Source: an uncultured Oscillospiraceae bacterium (GTDB lineage Bacteria; Bacillota; Clostridia; Oscillospirales; Ruminococcaceae). From it: a stretch of 45,914 nucleotides of DNA. Both the position numbers and the translations under genes were made by a program. Under the pieces are notes generated by a model that worked only from the letters and a program-made list of their open reading frames with translations, made no database searches and had not been told where the DNA came from. Of this stretch, positions 1 to 7,460 are shown piece by piece (position 1 is the first letter of the stretch; every line of letters begins with the position of its first letter). Where the stretch lies: positions 1 to 45,914 of the forward strand of contig CAJUAN010000021.1 in NCBI GenBank assembly GCA_910584715.1. The letters are read 5' to 3'.

Positions 1-68
1 TTCTGCGCCTTTGCCTGTTTGACAGCCCGGATTTTCTTTGAGGTGTCGCGGGCGAATAATCCATTGTC
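1..68 (-). pseudogene. Fragment of a second large serine recombinase, cut by the left edge
   Basis: Read on the minus strand from base 68, this edge encodes DNGLFARDTSKKIRAVKQAK. That matches the conserved stretch after the catalytic domain of TnpX-like large serine recombinases (F-A-R/K-D-T-S-R/K-K). It is in a different frame from the recombinase that stops at base 79, and nothing recombinase-like precedes it in frame. It therefore looks like the downstream part of another recombinase gene. The simplest reading is that the neighbouring element inserted into, or recombined with, an older recombinase gene. The rest lies outside the window. Confidence 0.55.
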
Positions 69-78
69 AAAAACACAA

Positions 79-1695
79 TTAAGAAATAATCTCACAGGAA
101 TCAATAATTACGTCGTAAATTCCTATGCTTGGAGCCTTTTTGACCGTGTATAAAATATGAAAACCAAAAGGCACACCATTAAGATAAATGTCGAGAATTT
201 TGTAATCGGGAACAACAATTTGTTTCAGCAGCGACCGATATAATTCCTTACTTTCGGAATTGCAGTCGGACAGCTTCTGCATATACTCAATCGTCTTTTT
301 GATTTCAGCCATTTGAGTATTGTGTCGCGCTGAAATATCCTGATTACGCGCAATTTCCTCGGTAAGCCGAGCAATTTCATTATCGTAAATCTCTGTCTGC
401 TTTTTCAGGTCGTCTTTGGAAATAAGGTCGTCAAGCATAAGGTCAATAGCCTTGTGCTTTTTGTTTTCCAGCTTTGCGATTTCCTCTTTCAGCGGAGTAA
501 CGTCAACGTCCTTTTGAACAAGTTGAATGTTTTGAATTTCCTCAAACATTTGCTTTTCAAGAACGGGACGAAGTGTGCTGATTTGCTCAAGAATATTTTT
601 CATTGCCGCCGCAACAATTCTTTCATCAACTGTATGCGCGTCACAGCCGATAACCTCTCCGTTCAATGCAGTATGCTTTTCCTTGCCATAAAGAGCACGG
701 TTTCTACACCTCAAAGAAATATTTGGATTTTTGGACGAACCGCTCATAGTAAAGCTGTATCCGCACTTTCCGCAAACCATTGTGCCGCTCAGCCAAAAAC
801 TGTTGGAATGCTTTTTACCCTCACGAGTAAGCCATCCACGCCTTTTACGTTCTTCCTGAACAGCGTCCCAAACCTCGCGGGAAATTATTCCGTCATGGTG
901 ATTTGATACGGTAATAAGCGGAGCTTCCAAATTATCACCGTGATTTATAAAAACCTTTTCAGACAAAACATTCGGCTTGTATACTTTCCATTGGGTCAAG
1001 TCACCAACATATTTTTCGTTATTGAGAATTTTCAAAACGTGCTGCGGACTCCAAACACGATTTTTCAGCGTAGGTATTCCGCGCTTGTCAAGCTCGTGAG
1101 CTATCGCAGAAGAACCTTTACCGTCATATAAGTACATATGAAAAATATCCTTGACGATTTCCGCTTCCTCGGGAACAATTTCAAGCTTTCCGTCAACTAC
1201 TTTGTAACCATAAATCCGTCCGCAGCCGAGAACAACACCGTTTTCCATTTGCCGCCGCATACTCCACTTTACACGTTCGGAAATCTTGCGGCTTTCCTCC
1301 TGCGCCAAACTTGCCATAATTGTCAAGCGAAGTTCCGAGTCCTTGTCACGAGTATCAATTCCATCGTTCATAAAGAAAACATTTACATTTAAATCTTTCA
1401 GTTTTCTTGTGTACGACAGCGTGTCAATGGTGTTACGTGCAAATCGCGAAACCTCTTTAGTAAGTATCAAATCAATTTTTCCATTCTCACAATCTAAAAT
1501 CATTCGATGGAAGCCGTCGCGTTTTTTTGTGGACGTGCCTGTTATACCTTCGTCGTAATAAACCTCAATAAGTTCGTAATCCTCGTGATTACTTATGTAC
1601 TAGGTGAAATACTTAATTTGCGCCGATAGTGAATGAAGCTGGTCTTCCATATCCGTAGAAACACGGCAGTAAGCCGCTACCTTTATTTTATTCAT
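79..1695 (-). pseudogene. Large serine recombinase/integrase with an in-frame amber stop
   Basis: The complete gene would begin with ATG at 1695-1693 after GAGGAGG and encode 538 residues. The N-terminus carries the resolvase motif YCRVSTD, with the catalytic serine at codon 13. Codon 32 (1602-1600) is TAG. Downstream the frame is open to 79: resolvase core (VSRFARNTIDTLSYTRKL), recombinase domain (GIPTLKNRVWSPQHVLKILN), a zinc-ribbon-like segment (VCGKCGYSF) and a C-terminal coiled coil. Restart at the internal ATG (1503) would give 474 residues lacking the catalytic serine, so the gene is probably inactive unless the amber is read through. It would have catalysed site-specific integration and excision of the element. 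Only about 10 bases separate its stop from the neighbouring recombinase fragment, as expected for an integrase beside its attachment junction. Confidence 0.85.
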
Positions 1696-1706
1696 TTAAC
1701 CTCCTC

Positions 1707-1737
1707 TCCCGATTGATCGGGAATGTCAGACATTCCC
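1707..1737 (-). promoter_or_regulatory. Two overlapping, mutually exclusive leader hairpins before the recombinase
   Basis: TCCCGAT (1707-1713) pairs with ATCGGGA (1716-1722). GGGAATGT (1719-1726) pairs with ACATTCCC (1730-1737). The two stems share bases 1719-1722, so only one can form at a time. They sit between the promoter and the GAGGAGG ribosome site, so one stem could affect ribosome access. The function is inferred. Confidence 0.4.
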
Positions 1738-1749
1738 CCTGCATATATT

Positions 1750-1778
1750 ATTTTACACTTTACCAAGCGAAATTGCAA
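1750..1778 (-). promoter_or_regulatory. Sigma-A-like promoter of the recombinase
   Basis: On the minus strand, TTGCAA (1778-1773), 17 bases, then TAAAAT (1755-1750). It lies 55 bases upstream of the recombinase ATG. Confidence 0.5.
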
Positions 1779-1838
1779 GTGGCAATATGTACAAATTTGT
1801 CCAATAAAAATGGTTATGCAGGGGTAGTCTGAATTTGT

Positions 1839-2030
1839 TTATGCTGCTGAATTTATGGACTTATCCTTCATAGCAATTAGCAATTCCAACTGCTCAGCAG
1901 TAATAAGTCCCTGCTTGTAAAATTCCTTGTAGTAGCCAATTTTCATTGCTTTAATAAAATCATTTTTGCAATTGTCGGGTATTTCAATAACGTCATTTTC
2001 ATTTGTCAGATTTACATTTTTTCTGTTCAA
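1839..2030 (-). CDS. Small SHOCT-like protein of the mobile element
   Basis: A 63-residue protein starting at TTG (2030-2028), six bases after a perfect AGGAGG (2042-2037). An upstream in-frame ATG at 2105 has no ribosome site and lies inside the previous gene. The C-terminal half (YYKEFYKQGLITAEQLELL) resembles the short SHOCT pattern in which a helix, a G-(L/I)-I-(T/S) turn and a second helix alternate. Such small proteins are common just before integrases in Firmicutes mobilizable elements, often annotated as hypothetical. It lies between the DUF3847 gene and the recombinase on the same strand, probably in one transcript. Its molecular role is unknown. Confidence 0.6.
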   Translation of the reverse strand: MNRKNVNLTNENDVIEIPDNCKNDFIKAMKIGYYKEFYKQGLITAEQLELLIAMKDKSINSAA

Positions 2031-2046
2031 TAAGTACCTCCTGCAT

Positions 2047-2436
2047 TTACACATTTTCATTTTTTGCATTTTCGTTTTCAAAAGTATTTTCCTCGGAATT
2101 TTCATTTCGAGAAATCACGACAGGCGGGTTATTCCGCTGGAAACGTTTTTCCTTTTCCTTGGTAACATAATTTTGCACTTCCTCAATAGTAAAAAGGAAA
2201 TCCAACATCTCCTTAAATTCCTCGGGAGAAATATCATCTCCGAAATATTTGTACACAAGACCTCCAACGCAGCAAAGGTTATGAGTACGCTTTTTTCTTT
2301 CCTCCTCGGCAATTTGATTTTGAATTTTTTTGCGCTTATCCTCCAGCTTTTTCAAACCGTCCTCAGCCGATTTTGTACGCTCATTCAGACGCGCAAGCTT
2401 GTCCCTCATTTCGTTAATATCATTTTTCTTTGGCAT
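2047..2436 (-). CDS. DUF3847-family mobilization-associated protein
   Basis: A 129-residue charged protein starting at ATG 2436, nine bases after AAGGA; a GTG at 2442 is possible but too close to that site. The first 55 residues form a coiled coil (MRDKLARLNERTKSAEDGLK), followed by a short helical domain (EEFKEMLDFLFTIEEVQNYV) and a disordered, Asn/Glu-rich tail. This layout matches DUF3847, a family usually encoded between an origin of transfer and a MobA/MobL relaxase in Firmicutes elements. Here the origin-like site lies 170 bases upstream, but the next gene is not a relaxase, so the expected partner is missing. A role as a mobilization accessory factor is inferred from context. Confidence 0.7.
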   Translation of the reverse strand: MPKKNDINEMRDKLARLNERTKSAEDGLKKLEDKRKKIQNQIAEEERKKRTHNLCCVGGLVYKYFGDDISPEEFKEMLDFLFTIEEVQNYVTKEKEKRFQRNNPPVVISRNENSEENTFENENAKNENV

Positions 2437-2602
2437 AAACACCGGTCCTTTCTTTTTCTATTTCGCACTCATACGAGCGAGATTACCTTACTGACAACGG
2501 AATATTCGGGCGGCGCTACTAACCTCGTTCTCATTGCAAAACTACCGAAATCGTTACGTGTAACTTTATTCTGTCGAGTACAAAGCCGCCCAAATATCCC
2601 GT

Positions 2603-2661
2603 AGGGCGCACTTATACAAACTCTTGAGAGTTTGTTGTGCGCAAGGGGAAGTTTCCCCTTG
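2603..2661 (-). other. IncQ/MOBQ-like origin of transfer (oriT)
   Basis: On the minus strand, a hairpin with 8-base arms ACAAACTC and GAGTTTGT (2635-2616, four-base loop) is followed after one base by TAAGTGCGCCCT (2614-2603). An inverted repeat directly before a GTGCGCCCT nick region is the layout of IncQ (RSF1010/R1162)-type origins. A second perfect hairpin, CAAGGGGAA with TTCCCCTTG around GT (2642-2661), lies on the other side. The DUF3847 gene lies downstream on the same strand. No relaxase is visible, so mobilization would need a relaxase in trans. Confidence 0.7.
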
Positions 2662-2781
2662 ACCCCTCTGAATGTTTGCTGATGCAAATGGGAAATTACA
2701 AAATAATTTAATTTCCCTTACAACAATATAGGAAATACACCCTACTTTTTTCAATGTTCTTTTAAAATTTTTTTATAAAAA

Positions 2782-2811
2782 TTCCCCTGCTTCAATTATG
2801 AAGCAGGGGAA
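2782..2811 (-). terminator. Terminator of the sigma-like gene
   Basis: Perfect 12-base arms TTCCCCTGCTTC and GAAGCAGGGGAA around a six-base loop, followed on the minus strand by a T-rich run. It sits 12 bases beyond the stop of the sigma-like gene. Confidence 0.8.
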
Positions 2812-2823
2812 GAAAAAATAAAT

Positions 2824-3249
2824 TTACTTAATCTTCTTCAGCTTTTCACGAACGGTTTTTATCCGCTCATATACGGACGTTTTGGAAATATGTAAAATTT
2901 TCGAGATGTCTTTTACGGAGTAACTACGAACCCTCATCAGAAGTATCTGCAAGGTTCTTTCGCTGGTCTTTTTAATGATTTTGTACATCGCGGGATTTTC
3001 AACCTCGTCCAAAAGCTGCTCAACAGTCGTAATCTCTCGCTGACTGTTGTCCTCAACAATTTCCTCATAGAAGTCGCCAACGTCGTACAGCCTTTTATAA
3101 AATCTGTCGTCAGAATTGTATGCAATCCTGTCAAAGTCGTGAATTTCTGCAATAATGTTTTCGTCAACACCTAATTCACGCCACGCCTTTTCTTCTGCTT
3201 CCTTTTTTCTGCGCCATATCCAGTACGCTTTTAAACTGTTATATACCAT
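2824..3249 (-). CDS. Sigma-70 region-4-like regulator of the mobile element
   Basis: A 141-residue protein starting at ATG 3249 after a strong GGAGG; the open frame extends further up but without a better start. The C-terminal 45 residues (SYSVKDISKILHISKTSVYERIK) form a helix-turn-helix of the sigma-70 region 4 type. The N-terminus (KAYWIWRRKKEAEEKAW) is a charged helix typical of the short sigma-like proteins carried by conjugative and mobilizable elements. No region 2 is recognisable, so it may bind DNA without being a full sigma factor. It precedes the oriT and mobilization genes on the same strand and probably controls them or the integrase. Confidence 0.65.
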   Translation of the reverse strand: MVYNSLKAYWIWRRKKEAEEKAWRELGVDENIIAEIHDFDRIAYNSDDRFYKRLYDVGDFYEEIVEDNSQREITTVEQLLDEVENPAMYKIIKKTSERTLQILLMRVRSYSVKDISKILHISKTSVYERIKTVREKLKKIK

Positions 3250-3328
3250 TTTAAAATTCCTCCAATTATTTTTTAGTCTTGAAAAAATAATTGGAGAGGC
3301 GGTGAACGGCAATGTACAAAAAGAAAAA

Positions 3329-3354
3329 TCGTAAATACAAAATTGTACTTACGA
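3329..3354 (-). terminator. Terminator downstream of the export operon
   Basis: Interrupted inverted repeat: TCGTAA and TACAA (3329-3340) pair with TTGTA and TTACGA (3343-3354). On the minus strand it is followed by a TTTTTCTTTTT tract. It is about 115 bases past the MFS stop codon. Confidence 0.55.
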
Positions 3355-3468
3355 TTATAATAAATATTCTGTTGAAATTTGTCGAGCAAATTTGCAAGTA
3401 AATATTTGCTGAAAAAATTTATTTTTTTGAGAAATTATTTTCTGTTTTACATATCATATAAAAGCATT

Positions 3469-4713
3469 TTATTTTACAGCAGCTTCCCTTTCAAGAACCG
3501 CAAAAACCCTTTTGGAGTACAGCGAAACCGCCATAGCCAAAACCGCCGCGCCTATCATTACCAAGTACGGCTTGTCGGAAAAAACGTCAAACAAAACCCC
3601 GTAAACCGCCTGCCCCACAGGCTGGGAACAGCTTGACACGGCAATGCTCACAGCCATTATTTTACCGAGAAGATTGGGCGGGGTTTGCTGCTGTACCGCG
3701 GTCATCATGGACACGCTGAACATCGTGGACGCGCACATTGCTCCGAAGCTTACGGCGGTTATTATGATATATCCAACGTTTTTCGGTACTGCTTCAAAAA
3801 CGGAAATTCCCATAAATAACGCCGCCAGCGAGCATATTATTAAAATCACATAGCCGTTTTTCAGACGCATTTTTTCTGCCGCCGCACCCGCGACAATTCC
3901 TCCCGCAAGTCCGCCCAGACCCATTGCTCCCTGGGTTATCCCGAGGGCAGTATCGGACATTCCCAAAATCTGCACCACAATTACGGGAATACCAACTATC
4001 ATCACTGCCGACAAAATAAGATTGAACAGCGCGAGTATACCAAGTACCGAAATAAAAATCGGCTTTTCGTTTTTTATAAATTTAAAGCTGTCCGACAGAT
4101 CGGAACCCACCGCGCCGAAAACGCTTTTGCCGTCGGTATTTTTTTCAAAAGGGATATGTATGAAAATTTCCATGACCGCCGAAAAAACAAAGCAGCCGAC
4201 GCTTATAAACAGAATTGGCATTATTCCGAAGGCGCCGAACAGAACGCCGCCGATTATCGGTCCCAATAAACCCGCAAGGGTGCTTACCATATTTATCACC
4301 GCGTTGCCCTGCATAAGAAATTCCTTTTCCGCAATAAGCGGTATGCTTGCCTGAACAGCGGGCTGATAAATTCCCGAAATGCCGTACAGTATCATCAGTA
4401 CCGCTATCATCAGGGGGACAAGGGAAACTTTTCCCAAAGCAAAGCTAAATACCAGAATTACCGCCGCTGTTGTAAAATCAAGCGCAACCATAATATTCCG
4501 CTTGTTTTTTCTGTCGGCGATAACTCCGCCGAAAAGGGAAAAAATCGCTAACGGAATAAAGGAGCAGGCTGTTACTGCGCCGAAAAGAGACGAGGAATCC
4601 GTCTCACGAAGCAGATAAAGTGGCAGGGCAAACCGCAGTATAGCGTTGCCGAAAAGCGAGATTATCTGACCGATAACAACCATTGTAAAATCGCGTTTAA
4701 AAAGCTTGTTCAT
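3469..4713 (-). CDS. MFS drug/solute efflux transporter
   Basis: A 414-residue, very hydrophobic protein with about 12 predicted membrane segments, the usual size for a major facilitator pump. The N-terminal half carries the MFS loop signature region (FGGVIADRKNKRNIMVALDF), and the family resembles enterobactin/macrolide-type exporters (MFS_3). The ATG at 4713 is chosen because GGAGG lies seven bases before it; a GTG two codons earlier overlaps the permease stop. It is the last gene of a three-gene operon with an ABC ATPase and permease, behind a TetR gene. A role in export of a toxic compound is inferred; the substrate is unknown. Confidence 0.85.
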   Translation of the reverse strand: MNKLFKRDFTMVVIGQIISLFGNAILRFALPLYLLRETDSSSLFGAVTACSFIPLAIFSLFGGVIADRKNKRNIMVALDFTTAAVILVFSFALGKVSLVPLMIAVLMILYGISGIYQPAVQASIPLIAEKEFLMQGNAVINMVSTLAGLLGPIIGGVLFGAFGIMPILFISVGCFVFSAVMEIFIHIPFEKNTDGKSVFGAVGSDLSDSFKFIKNEKPIFISVLGILALFNLILSAVMIVGIPVIVVQILGMSDTALGITQGAMGLGGLAGGIVAGAAAEKMRLKNGYVILIICSLAALFMGISVFEAVPKNVGYIIITAVSFGAMCASTMFSVSMMTAVQQQTPPNLLGKIMAVSIAVSSCSQPVGQAVYGVLFDVFSDKPYLVMIGAAVLAMAVSLYSKRVFAVLEREAAVK

Positions 4714-4715
4714 AT

Positions 4716-5426
4716 TCACACCTCCAGCTTTTCAATGTCTTTTTTGAGAATACCGTACACAAAAGCCGCCGTGACAGCAATAACGGCACAGGCTGCCGCC
4801 ATAACGGGAAGAATATAATTGTACGCCGCCGAAAAGCATTGCGCCAGCACGCAGCCTATAATAAACGAGCTTACTATCGCGGCAGGCTCGGAGCGTTTTT
4901 TCTGACCTATAGTTACCGAAATTATTCCCGCCGCGGAGGAAATAAAACCGACTAAAAGTCCTATACATGGCGCTTTAACCGCAATATCGGCAATTGAGCC
5001 GCTTATATCCAGACCGAAAATTCTTGAAACGATAAAGCCTGTCAGCGTGGTCGCCGCATTACTCAAAAATGCGGATATTATTATAAATACGCACATCGCC
5101 GTACATTTTGCGTTCAGTATCTTATTACGCTTTATGGGGTAGCAAAGAATTACCGACGCGCTTTTTCCGCTGTATTCTCCGATTATCATTTTTGCGGAAA
5201 TTACCGCGGCAAGTATACCGAAGCACACAAAATGCAGAACGGATATAAGCATAAGGATCCCGTTCCATTCGGTGAATAATTCCATTCCCATTTCGGTGGG
5301 ACTGTCGATTTTCGGAATAAACAAAAACAGTATTTCCATTGCCACTATGCCGACAAAAATTCCGACCGCAGCCTTTATGTATGCTTTGAAATTTGTCTTT
5401 TTTAATTCAAGCTTAAGTAAATTCAT
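4716..5426 (-). CDS. ABC-2-type transporter permease
   Basis: A 236-residue membrane protein with about six hydrophobic segments, for example near residues 15-35, 55-80 and 100-125. Length and layout match ABC-2 permeases of bacitracin/lantibiotic-resistance systems. The start overlaps the ATPase stop by four bases (ATGA), implying translational coupling. The MFS gene begins three bases beyond its stop. It should form the membrane channel for the upstream ATPase. Membership in the BcrB/LanE-like group is inferred from size and context rather than from a specific motif. Confidence 0.8.
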   Translation of the reverse strand: MNLLKLELKKTNFKAYIKAAVGIFVGIVAMEILFLFIPKIDSPTEMGMELFTEWNGILMLISVLHFVCFGILAAVISAKMIIGEYSGKSASVILCYPIKRNKILNAKCTAMCVFIIISAFLSNAATTLTGFIVSRIFGLDISGSIADIAVKAPCIGLLVGFISSAAGIISVTIGQKKRSEPAAIVSSFIIGCVLAQCFSAAYNYILPVMAAACAVIAVTAAFVYGILKKDIEKLEV

Positions 5427-6136
5427 GCCGATTGCCCCCTCATAAGACTTATAATGTATTCTTCAAGCTTTTCGCTGTATTCAAGCTTTTTTTCGTGTAC
5501 GGAAAATTCTTCGCGGATACTGCCGCCGGAAATTACGCCTATTCTGTCGGAAACGTTCAGCACCTCCGAAATAATATGGCTAGACAGTAAAACGGTAACG
5601 CCCTCCGAAGCAAGCCGCAGCAGCAATTCCCGCATTTCAGTTATTGCCACGGGGTCAAGTCCGTTCATCGGCTCGTCAAGTATCAGCAGCTTGGGTTCGT
5701 GTACTATCGCTCTCGCAATTCCCAAACGCTGCCTCATACCGAGGGAGTATTGTGAAACGGGCTTCTTTCCCGTCTCCGACAGACCTACCTTTTTAATTAT
5801 TTCGGAAACGTTTGCTTTTTTCTGCAAATACGCCAAATGAATTTCCAGATTTTCAGCCGCGTCAAGGTGTTCGTAAAAAGACGGAAATTCAATCATGCTT
5901 CCCACATCCGATAAGTAGATATCCGTTTCGACAATGTTTTTTCCGAACACAAGAACCGAACCTCCGTCGGGCTTTTGCAGACCCAGCAGTAATTTCATCA
6001 GGGTAGTTTTCCCCGCTCCGTTCACTCCGAGTATGCTGTAAACCTCGCCTTTTTGCAGCGTCATGCTGCAATTACGCAATACTTCCGATTGTCCAAAGCT
6101 TTTACAAATATTTTGTACGCTTACGATCATTTCCAT
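5423..6136 (-). CDS. ABC transporter ATP-binding protein (BcrA-like)
   Basis: A 237-residue ATPase. Walker A is GVNGAGKTT (about residues 37-45), the ABC signature region is YSLGMRQRLGIARAI, Walker B is LLILDEPMNGLDP, and the H-loop is LSSHI. This matches the DrrA/BcrA type that energises small ABC-2 exporters for bacitracin, lantibiotics or similar compounds. ATG 6136 is chosen because AGGAG sits seven bases upstream; an in-frame ATG at 6166 lacks such a site. First gene of the operon with the permease and the MFS pump, and probably controlled by the TetR protein encoded upstream. Confidence 0.9.
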   Translation of the reverse strand: MEMIVSVQNICKSFGQSEVLRNCSMTLQKGEVYSILGVNGAGKTTLMKLLLGLQKPDGGSVLVFGKNIVETDIYLSDVGSMIEFPSFYEHLDAAENLEIHLAYLQKKANVSEIIKKVGLSETGKKPVSQYSLGMRQRLGIARAIVHEPKLLILDEPMNGLDPVAITEMRELLLRLASEGVTVLLSSHIISEVLNVSDRIGVISGGSIREEFSVHEKKLEYSEKLEEYIISLMRGQSA

Positions 6137-6330
6137 AATGATCTCCTTTCTTTTAATACTAAACACCTATTAAAAAATGTATAAGACCAATCCAAAATTT
6201 TCACATATGATTTTTGCACAGTTATTTATATACGCTTTTATAGATGATCAGTATAGCATGGAAATTATTAAATAGTCCTTAAAACCTGAAATTGTGGAGT
6301 AATATAACTTACAGAAAAGAACTATTTATG

Positions 6331-6348
6331 ATACCTACCGTCGGTATG
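6331..6348. promoter_or_regulatory. TetR operator-like palindrome before the export operon
   Basis: Arms ATACC (6331-6335) and GGTAT (6343-6347), with the nested perfect palindrome TACCGTCGGTA (6336-6346). CCTACCGTCGGTATG matches 10 of 15 bases of the palindrome in the tetR promoter, including GTATG. It lies between tetR and the ABC operon, so both units could respond to the same repressor. Confidence 0.6.
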
Positions 6349-6361
6349 ATTAGAGGGCAAT

Positions 6362-6390
6362 TTTTTTCTGTCCCCAAAGGACAGAAAAAA
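6362..6390. terminator. Terminator after the TetR gene
   Basis: TTTTTTCTGTCC pairs with GGACAGAAAAAA around a short loop, only a few bases past the TetR stop codon. The A/T-flanked stem can act in either direction. Confidence 0.75.
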
Positions 6391-6392
6391 AT

Positions 6393-7046
6393 TTATTTGT
6401 TTTTACAGTACATCTCCGTAAGACTGCGAAATCTTTCAAACATACTCTCGTCGCAAATATCCAGCCCGAAGCCCCGCAGCATTTTGTCGTACATAACACA
6501 TTTCCTGTATATCTTTTCGGGATTATCGTCGAATACCATAGGGTCGAGCCAGACGTTTCCCACAAGCATAATAAGCTCCGCAAGCTCTTCGGGGTATTCG
6601 GTCTGAATGGAGCCGTCCTCGATACCCTGCTTTATTATAGGCAGGACGTATTCGGGAGCGACAGTTTCAACAGATTCCATTAAAATACTTGAAACAAGCG
6701 CGGGACTTGATTTGATATTAGGGGCGGCGGAAAAAATTTCATCATGAACAGGACGGTTCACCGAGTCCTCCAAAAGCTTTTTAAGTTTTTCTTTTCCTGT
6801 CATATCGGGGTTGTTTCTTATCTCAAAAAGCATTTTGTTGGATTCCTCCGACATCTTGCTTGTCACGGCCATGAGTATTTCTTCCTTGGACTTGAAATGG
6901 TGATATATCGCGCCCTTGCTCAATCCGCCGAGGTTGTCGATGATGTCCTGTATCGAGGTACGCTCGTAGCCCTTTTGTACAAACAGCCGCGTTGCAGTAT
7001 CAAGTATAAGATTCACAGTTTCTTCGGGATATTTATTGCGCGCCAA
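6393..7046 (-). CDS. TetR/AcrR-family repressor
   Basis: A 217-residue protein with the N-terminal TetR helix-turn-helix at about residues 10-55 (FVQKGYERTSIQDIIDNLG, LSKGAIYHHFKSKEEIL). The remainder is the helical ligand-binding domain. Translation starts at TTG 7046, six bases after GGAGGG. Its promoter contains a perfect palindrome just after the -10 box, indicating autoregulation, and a related palindrome precedes the ABC/MFS operon. It most likely represses the efflux genes until a drug-like ligand binds. The ligand cannot be inferred. Confidence 0.9.
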   Translation of the reverse strand: MARNKYPEETVNLILDTATRLFVQKGYERTSIQDIIDNLGGLSKGAIYHHFKSKEEILMAVTSKMSEESNKMLFEIRNNPDMTGKEKLKKLLEDSVNRPVHDEIFSAAPNIKSSPALVSSILMESVETVAPEYVLPIIKQGIEDGSIQTEYPEELAELIMLVGNVWLDPMVFDDNPEKIYRKCVMYDKMLRGFGLDICDESMFERFRSLTEMYCKNK

Positions 7047-7062
7047 GTTTATCCCTCCATTT

Positions 7063-7112
7063 ACATACTGATGGTATGTTTATATTATACAGTAAGTTTT
7101 TCGGTTTGTCAA
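7063..7112 (-). promoter_or_regulatory. tetR promoter with overlapping operator
   Basis: On the minus strand, TTGACA (7112-7107), 17 bases, then TATAAT (7089-7084): a perfect sigma-A consensus. Immediately downstream, ACATAC and GTATGT (7063-7079) form a perfect palindrome with a five-base centre, at about the transcription start. This is the expected layout for self-repression. Confidence 0.85.
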
Positions 7113-7133
7113 GTACTTTTTCAATTAAATTGT

Positions 7134-7165
7134 AAAGCCGCTGCTCAAAATTGGCAGCGGCTTTT
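7134..7165. terminator. Bidirectional hairpin terminator
   Basis: AAAGCCGCTGC pairs with GCAGCGGCTTT around a nine-base loop. It lies between the tetR promoter and the remnant plus GNAT gene to the right. Minus-strand transcripts from the GNAT gene could stop here. Confidence 0.65.
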
Positions 7166-7249
7166 GGATTAATTCTTTTATTTGTTTTGATTTTGCAGGG
7201 AGAATGTCGATTTATGGGCGTTTGTTTTATTTTGTATTTTTAGGAATAA

Positions 7250-7399
7250 ATAGAAAGCCTTATTAAAAACGGTAAAAAGGTTAATCCCGGTGTGAAAATA
7301 TTCGACAAGCTGTATGAGGCGTTAAATCTCTCAAAGAACGAAATGCAATTGCTTCCTATATCTGAATGCGAAAAAATAACTGCGTATGCTGCGATCTGA
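7250..7399 (+). pseudogene. C-terminal remnant of an unidentified (possibly HTH-type) gene
   Basis: After a TAA at 7247-7249 the plus strand stays open for 49 codons and ends in TGA. It encodes a protein-like sequence containing KKVNPGVKIFDKLYEALNLS and then SKNEMQLLPISECEKI. There is no start codon with a ribosome site. The pattern N-P-G-V-K-I-(x)n-L-Y-E-A-L-N-L-S resembles the last helix of small XRE regulators, but this is a guess. The remaining 7.06-7.46 kb gap holds only a terminator and the tetR promoter. Confidence 0.4.
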
Positions 7400-7460
7400 C
7401 TGACTTTATTATGCAGTCAAAAAATATTTGTACAGTTACCTGACATAAAAGAAATACGTT

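Noticed and set aside
2469..2754. Two minus-strand open frames over the oriT region
   Set aside because: They run through the hairpins and nick region, lack good ribosome sites and show no protein features.
3301..3347. Sequence loosely like the recombinase junction at 60-80 (AATGTACAAAAA)
   Set aside because: Too short and too AT-rich to call a second attachment site.
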